DNA from: an uncultured Bacteroidales bacterium
GTDB taxonomy: Bacteria > Bacteroidota > Bacteroidia > Bacteroidales > Paludibacteraceae
Direction: 5' to 3'
Length of the DNA stretch: 33,578 bases
Assembly (NCBI GenBank): GCA_937910305.1
Contig: CALEPS010000052.1
Span: 1 to 33,578 of the forward strand
The translations under genes and the position numbers were made by a program. Shown piece after piece: positions 29,168 through 33,578 of this stretch; the stretch's first letter is position 1; each line of letters opens with the position of its first letter. The notes under the pieces were generated by a model, which had not been told where the DNA came from, ran no database searches, and saw only the letters and a program-made list of their open reading frames with translations.

Positions 29168-32100
29168 TCAAATCCCTGCAGCTCCTGCTCTTCCGTGACA
29201 TTGTTTGTATTTCTTGCCGCTTCCGCAGGGACACGGGTCATTCGGCCGCGGTTTCTTCTCTACATGGATCGGCTCCGGGCGTTGCAGTTCACGCGTGTCA
29301 CGGCCTGCCGCTTGCGACATACCGGATGCATGAGCGGCCTGAGCCACTGCATCTTTCTGCGTGCGATAGCGGCTATAGTCCATACGGCGTTGCTGCTGCG
29401 CCTGCTGTACTTTGTCCGGCTCCTGCACATGGATCTGACCTCTCAGCAGGATAGCTAAAGCACGGCGGTTGAGAGCGTCCAGCATCTGACGGAAGATATT
29501 GAACGACTCCAGTTTGTAGATCAACAGCGGGTCTTTCTGCTCGTAGGAGGCGTTCTGTACGCTCTGTTTCAGGTCGTCCAACTGGCGGAGGTGTTCTTTC
29601 CACTCGTCGTCGATGACATAGAGCAGCATCCGTTTCTCGAACTCTTTCACAACCTCTTTGCTGTGCGTCTCGGCGGCGGCTTTGAGGTTGACGGCGATGT
29701 TATATACTTTCTTGCCGTCTGTGATCGGAATCAGAATATTCTCGTACATCTGACCCTTCGTCTCATAGACATACTGGATCTGCGGATCGGCGATCTGCGT
29801 CAGTTTGTCCATACGGCGTTTGAAACTCTCCAAGGCAGCCTCTGCTATCTTCTCGCTCAGCTCCTCGCGTTTGCCGCGGGAGAACTCCTCTTCGTCGAAC
29901 GGCAGTTCGATAGCAAAAGTCTGCATCACGTCGTACTGCAAACCTTCATAATCGCCCGCCTGACGGGCTTCGTTCAGGATGCTTTCAGCCGTCTCGTAAA
30001 TCATGTTCGTGATATCTACGCCTATACGTTCACCCATCAGGGCGTGGCGGCGTTTGGCGTAAATCAGGTTACGCTGCTGGTTCATCACGTCGTCGTATTC
30101 GATCAGGCGTTTACGGATACCGAAGTTGTTCTCTTCCACTTTCTTCTGTGCCCGTTCGATGGAGTTGGAGATCATGTTGTGCTCGATCATCTCGCCTTCC
30201 TCGAATCCCATCCTGTCCATGACGGAAGCGATACGTTCCGAGCCGAACATACGCATCAGGTCGTCTTCCAGCGATACATAGAACACGGAGCTACCCGGGT
30301 CTCCTTGACGTCCGGCACGACCGCGGAGCTGTCTGTCCACACGGCGGCTCTCATGCCGCTCCGTACCGATGATTGCCAGACCTCCGGCTTCTTTCACCTC
30401 CGGCGTCAGCTTGATATCCGTTCCACGACCTGCCATGTTGGTTGCTATCGTTACTACGCCGGCTCTACCCGCCTCGGCAACCACTTGCGCCTCTTGCTGG
30501 TGCAGTTTCGCGTTCAGGACATTATGCTTGATCTTGCGGATGTTAAGCATCTTGCTCAGCAACTCGGATATCTCGACGCTTGTTGTACCTACCAGCACCG
30601 GACGACCTTGGTTCACCATGTTCACGATCTCGTCGATCACGGCGTTGTATTTCTCGCGTTTGGTGCGGTAGATACGGTCGTTCATGTCGTTTCGCGCAAT
30701 CGGTTTGTTGGTCGGGATAACAACAACATCCAGTTTGTAGATGTTCCAGAACTCGCCTGCTTCCGTCTCTGCGGTACCGGTCATACCGGCGAGCTTGTGG
30801 TACATACGGAAATAGTTCTGAAGTGTGATGGTTGCGAATGTCTGGGTCGCGCCTTCCACTTTCACGTTCTCTTTGGCTTCTACCGCCTGGTGCAAACCGT
30901 CGGACCAGCGGCGGCCTTCCATGATACGGCCGGTCTGTTCATCCACAATCTTCACCTCGCCGCCGTCGATGATGTAGTCTACATCTTTCTCGAACAGCGT
31001 ATAGGCTTTGAGGAGCTGGTGCACGGTATGCACGCGCTCGGATTTAACAGAATAATTGGTGAGTATATCGTCTTTCTTCTGCTGAGCCTCTTCCTTCGTA
31101 CATCGTCCTTCGTTACTTTGTACTTCTACTTCCGCCATCTCGCTTCCTACATCCGGCAGGACGAAGAAATCCGGATCGTCTGTCGTTCCTGTCAGAGCGT
31201 CGATTCCTTTGTCGGTCAGCTCGATGGACTTGTTCTTCTCGTCGATCACGAAATACAACTCGTCCGTTGCGATATGCATGTTCTTCTCGTTCTCCTGCAG
31301 ATAGAACTCTTCGGTCTTCTGGAGACGCACTTTGATACCCGGCTCGGAGAGGAACTTGATCAACGCCTTGCTCTTCGGCATTCCTTTGAACGAACGGAAA
31401 AGAGCCAGCTCGCCGGCTTCGCGTTCTTTCTCGTCTGCGGAACCCATCTTCGCTTTCGCTTCCGCCAGCAGTTTGGTTGTCAGCGTCGTCTGCTGGCGTA
31501 CAAGAGCCGCCACACGGTCCTTGTATTCGTCGAACATCTGATCCTCGCCGCGCGGCACAGGACCGCTGATAATCAACGGCGTACGGGCGTCATCGATCAA
31601 CACGGAGTCCACCTCATCCACAATCGCGTAGTTATGACCGCGCTGTACCAGATCCAGCGGACTGATAGCCATGTTGTCACGCAGGTAGTCAAAACCGAAC
31701 TCGTTGTTCGTTCCGAACGTGATATCGCACGCATAAGCTTTGCGGCGCTCGTCGCTGTTCGGCTTGTAGCGGTCGATACAATCCACACTCAGACCCAGGA
31801 ACTGGTACAACGGACCGTTCCATTCGCAGTCACGTTTAGCCAGATAGTCGTTGACCGTCACTACGTGAACTCCCTCATGCGTCAAGGCGTTCAGGTAAAC
31901 AGGCAGAGTGGCTACAAGGGTCTTACCTTCACCCGTTGCCATCTCCGCTATCTTGCCTTGGTGCAATACCACACCGCCGAAGAGCTGCACGTCATAATGG
32001 ATCATATCCCATGTGATCTCGTTTCCGCCCGCCATCCAGTGGTTGTGCCAGACAGCTATATCCTTTGTACCTTGTACTTGGTCACTTTGTCCCTTGGATA

Positions 32101-32542
32101 CGATCTCTACGAAATCGTTGTTCGCCGCCAGATCACGGTCCATATCGCTTGCCGTCACTTCTACCGTCTCGTTCTGCGCGAAACGGCGTGCGGCGGACTT
32201 GACGATGGCAAAAGCCTCCGGAAGAATCTCGTTCTGCACACGCTCGTACTCTTCCTTGATCTCTTTTTCCAACTTGTCCACTTCGTTGTAAATCTTCTCG
32301 CGCTTCTCGATAGGCGTTCCTTCTATCGAAGCTTTCAGTTCGGCGATACGGTCCTTGCGGTCCTTCACTGCCGCCTGCAGCTTGTCCATCAGTGCCCATG
32401 AATGTGCACGCAACTCATCGTTAGACAAGGCATCAATCTCTTCGTACGATGCCTTGATCCGGTCCACTATCGGCTGAATGGCACGCATATCTTTCTGCGC
32501 CTTGTTGCCGAACAGTTTCGTAATAATCTCTACAAAATTCAT
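29168..32542 (-). CDS. secA: Preprotein translocase ATPase SecA
   Basis: ATP-driven motor of the Sec secretion channel. 1124 residues, the long form usual in Bacteroidetes (Escherichia coli SecA is about 900). Walker A ATGEGKTL is at 202-209, the DEVDSVLIDDARTPLIISGP motif at about 312-331, and the helicase-like motifs AGRGTDI and GRAGRQGDPG follow. The C-terminal zinc-binding CPCGSGKKYKQCH is intact. Two short stretches look like translated spacer repeats: residues 148-160 (32063-32101) and a segment near residue 475-485 (31086-31130). The start at 32542 matches the family N-terminus. It follows the WG-repeat gene by 11 bp. Confidence 0.98.
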   Translation of the reverse strand: MNFVEIITKLFGNKAQKDMRAIQPIVDRIKASYEEIDALSNDELRAHSWALMDKLQAAVKDRKDRIAELKASIEGTPIEKREKIYNEVDKLEKEIKEEYERVQNEILPEAFAIVKSAARRFAQNETVEVTASDMDRDLAANNDFVEIVSKGQSDQVQGTKDIAVWHNHWMAGGNEITWDMIHYDVQLFGGVVLHQGKIAEMATGEGKTLVATLPVYLNALTHEGVHVVTVNDYLAKRDCEWNGPLYQFLGLSVDCIDRYKPNSDERRKAYACDITFGTNNEFGFDYLRDNMAISPLDLVQRGHNYAIVDEVDSVLIDDARTPLIISGPVPRGEDQMFDEYKDRVAALVRQQTTLTTKLLAEAKAKMGSADEKEREAGELALFRSFKGMPKSKALIKFLSEPGIKVRLQKTEEFYLQENEKNMHIATDELYFVIDEKNKSIELTDKGIDALTGTTDDPDFFVLPDVGSEMAEVEVQSNEGRCTKEEAQQKKDDILTNYSVKSERVHTVHQLLKAYTLFEKDVDYIIDGGEVKIVDEQTGRIMEGRRWSDGLHQAVEAKENVKVEGATQTFATITLQNYFRMYHKLAGMTGTAETEAGEFWNIYKLDVVVIPTNKPIARNDMNDRIYRTKREKYNAVIDEIVNMVNQGRPVLVGTTSVEISELLSKMLNIRKIKHNVLNAKLHQQEAQVVAEAGRAGVVTIATNMAGRGTDIKLTPEVKEAGGLAIIGTERHESRRVDRQLRGRAGRQGDPGSSVFYVSLEDDLMRMFGSERIASVMDRMGFEEGEMIEHNMISNSIERAQKKVEENNFGIRKRLIEYDDVMNQQRNLIYAKRRHALMGERIGVDITNMIYETAESILNEARQAGDYEGLQYDVMQTFAIELPFDEEEFSRGKREELSEKIAEAALESFKRRMDKLTQIADPQIQYVYETKGQMYENILIPITDGKKVYNIAVNLKAAAETHSKEVVKEFEKRMLLYVIDDEWKEHLRQLDDLKQSVQNASYEQKDPLLIYKLESFNIFRQMLDALNRRALAILLRGQIHVQEPDKVQQAQQQRRMDYSRYRTQKDAVAQAAHASGMSQAAGRDTRELQRPEPIHVEKKPRPNDPCPCGSGKKYKQCHGRAGAAGI
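31086..31130 (-). repeat. Spacer-like repeat translated inside secA, site 2
   Basis: On the minus strand AAGTACAAAGTAACGAAGG and ACGATGTACGAAGGA are tandem-like words read as VQSNEGRCTKEE. They lie just before the conserved NYSVKSERVHTV region. Confidence 0.45.
32063..32101 (-). repeat. Spacer-like repeat translated inside secA, site 1
   Basis: On the minus strand the words CAAGGGACAAAGTGACCAAG and TACAAGGTACAAAGG are read as SKGQSDQVQGTK (residues 149-160). From memory of the family a shorter link occupies this place. Similar words (AAGTACCAAGGGACTAAGG) fill the spacer at 10711-10742. Confidence 0.5.
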
Positions 32543-32553
32543 ATGTCGTTTTC

Positions 32554-33369
32554 TTATTTTCCTATATCAAATAACTTCTCGTTCTTCGAGTTGATGACCA
32601 TCCACCGGCCTCTTCTCTTCACGGTGATCATATCCTCCGTCGGCGACGGGAAGACATGTTCGTAGAGGAAAGGCAGGATGACTTTTCCCTCCGTGTCGAG
32701 CATTCCTCCTATCCGTTTTCTCCGCGGTTTTTGGTCATACGCCACATAGGCGTTGTGCGGCTCATAACAGTAGAGGGATGAGTACTCGCACGGGATGATC
32801 CATTTCATATGCTCGTCTATCACACCCTCTTTTTCGTTCTGCCGCACGATAAAGCGATTCGGACGGTCGGCATCTGACACTTTGTCGAATATCGCCGGGA
32901 TGATCACATTCCCCTCCAGATCCTGCACGCCCCATTTCTCCGGGAGGAAGGAGACTTGAGGGCCTTGCTCCGCAAAGGTGACATATTTCTCGTTCAGATA
33001 CCGTAGCGGCGAGTAGTCAAACATCGTCTCTACTCCTTTGATGAACTGCACTCTCGGAGCGTTATTCACCATCTGCCATGCGCGTGACTGCTTCTCCGCC
33101 GTGTACCATTCCGGCACGGGCACATACTGCAAAGTCCGTACGTCCAGAAACAGCCATTCTTTTTTCTCCCTGTCGTGGATGCGGATAAAATCGGGGTGAC
33201 CGGCAGAGCGCATCGCGAGGTTCCGCCATTTGACGTCCCACACGATCTCGCCGGACTGATCTATCAACCCCTGATGTTCGCCTTTCCCGTCCTTGGTTCG
33301 GAAGAAGGCTACTCCGCCGGAGAAGTAATAGATATAATTTACCTCCTTAATTATCTCGCGTATATTCAT
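32554..33369 (-). CDS. WG-repeat protein
   Basis: A 271-residue protein with WG-type beta repeats, which form propeller-like or solenoid folds. Examples are KWGVQDLEGNVIIPAIFDKV (about 149-168), KEGVIDEHMKWIIPCEYSSL, and GGMLDTEGKVILPFLYEHV near the end. No signal peptide is visible. It is the first gene of the operon with secA, reached from the promoter at 33399-33429 with a leader of about 23 nt. Function unknown. Confidence 0.8.
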   Translation of the reverse strand: MNIREIIKEVNYIYYFSGGVAFFRTKDGKGEHQGLIDQSGEIVWDVKWRNLAMRSAGHPDFIRIHDREKKEWLFLDVRTLQYVPVPEWYTAEKQSRAWQMVNNAPRVQFIKGVETMFDYSPLRYLNEKYVTFAEQGPQVSFLPEKWGVQDLEGNVIIPAIFDKVSDADRPNRFIVRQNEKEGVIDEHMKWIIPCEYSSLYCYEPHNAYVAYDQKPRRKRIGGMLDTEGKVILPFLYEHVFPSPTEDMITVKRRGRWMVINSKNEKLFDIGK

Positions 33370-33398
33370 CTTTTACGTCGCTTATGCGCAATCGGGTG

Positions 33399-33429
33399 CA
33401 AAGGTACAACAAAAATTGCACATGTGCAA
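33399..33429 (-). promoter_or_regulatory. Promoter of the WG/secA operon with perfect palindrome
   Basis: On the minus strand TTGCACATGTGCAA (33429-33416), a perfect 14-bp palindrome, then 9 bp and TACCTTTG (33406-33399). Confidence 0.9.
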
Positions 33430-33453
33430 GTTTTTGAGCGGATTTTTTGAAAA

Positions 33454-33472
33454 AAGTAGAAGTTCTCTACTT
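33454..33472. promoter_or_regulatory. Upstream dyad AAGTAGA / TCTACTT
   Basis: A perfect 7-bp-arm inverted repeat whose edge is 24 bp upstream of the promoter palindrome, matching the positions of the dyads at 621-634 and 22309-22327. Confidence 0.45.
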
Positions 33473-33495
33473 CTTTTAGGGATATATTGCAGGCA

Positions 33496-33510
33496 CTATG
33501 CTTGCATAAG
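33496..33510. repeat. 15-bp motif CTATGCTTGCATAAG, copy 2
   Basis: Identical to 660-674 and likewise about 25 bp beyond the upstream dyad of a minus-strand promoter. Confidence 0.6.
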
Positions 33511-33535
33511 GGGCAGCTATATAGCACTAAAAGAG

Positions 33536-33578
33536 AGGGCACAGCCCTTTTCAAAAATCCCGCTCATTCTTGCGTATG
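33536..33578 (+). promoter_or_regulatory. Small hairpin and truncated promoter dyad at the right edge
   Basis: AGGGC-ACA-GCCCT (33536-33548) followed by TTTTC could be a short terminator. The window ends in TTGCGTATG (33570-33578), the first nine bases of the promoter palindrome on the plus strand, so another promoter probably starts here. Confidence 0.4.

Noticed and set aside
29591..32401. A 936-codon open frame on the plus strand
   Set aside because: It is exactly antisense to secA, whose motifs are complete; the translated product has no domain character.
33366..33554. A 62-codon minus-strand frame at the right end
   Set aside because: It runs through the WG/secA promoter and dyad and matches no family.

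Overview
The window looks like chromosomal DNA of a Bacteroidetes bacterium, most likely an uncultured member of the Bacteroidales. Promoters carry the phylum-specific -7 element (TAnnTTTG), Shine-Dalgarno sequences are mostly absent, and SecA is the long form usual for the phylum. Other lineage marks are two DUF3078 proteins, a plug-plus-barrel outer-membrane protein, a TonB/ExbB/ExbD operon and a secreted giant with a T9SS-type C-terminal sorting signal. I see no prophage, transposase, rRNA, tRNA or CRISPR array.

Layout: (1) 1-537, a NUDIX hydrolase cut by the left edge, then a gene-free stretch (538-1289) with a promoter, an 11-bp tandem array, several strong hairpins and a 34-bp direct repeat. 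(2) 1290-4708 (-), a bacterial-PH-domain gene split by an in-frame TAG, an XRE-type regulator and a large outer-membrane protein translationally coupled to it. (3) 4911-8545, an NtrY-like sensor kinase diverging from a CcdA/ArsG-like membrane protein and trmN6; the two divergent promoters interlock exactly. (4) 8582-12005 (-), DUF3078 protein, ZapB-like coiled coil, zapA and rny. (5) 12432-16622 (+), a 1396-residue secreted protein. (6) 16697-18898 (+), queF-queC-queD-queE for preQ0/preQ1 (queuosine precursor) synthesis, preceded by a candidate preQ1-I riboswitch. (7) 18938-22232 (-), pdxJ-exbB-exbD-tonB and a DJ-1/PfpI protein. (8) 22324-24173 (-), a Sel1-repeat and a MORN protein. (9) 24579-27940 (+), nadK-lgt-fmt-HD hydrolase. 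(10) 27966-33369 (-), WG-repeat protein, secA and a second DUF3078 protein.

The most interesting signals are not protein-coding. First, eleven promoters share a rigid 31-bp layout: a 14-bp block at -33 (TTGC-N6-GCAA, perfect in five cases), exactly 9 bp, then TAnnTTTG. Second, three of these promoters (904, 12219 and 24317) are followed within 48-74 bp by arrays of 11-bp repeats. The repeat sequence differs between loci but fits one degenerate core (TWAKYRC plus four bases), so it recurs at one helical turn. Third, a roughly 35-bp palindromic repeat (CTCCCTTGAGGGGAG core plus a G-rich tail) occurs four times. Three copies lie inside genes (outer-membrane protein, trmN6, fmt) without breaking the frame, and one supplies the ribosome binding site of queC. 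Similar short repeats form many intergenic spacers and also lie in frame inside secA and the outer-membrane protein gene.

All family assignments come from reading motifs in the translated sequence; no database search was run.
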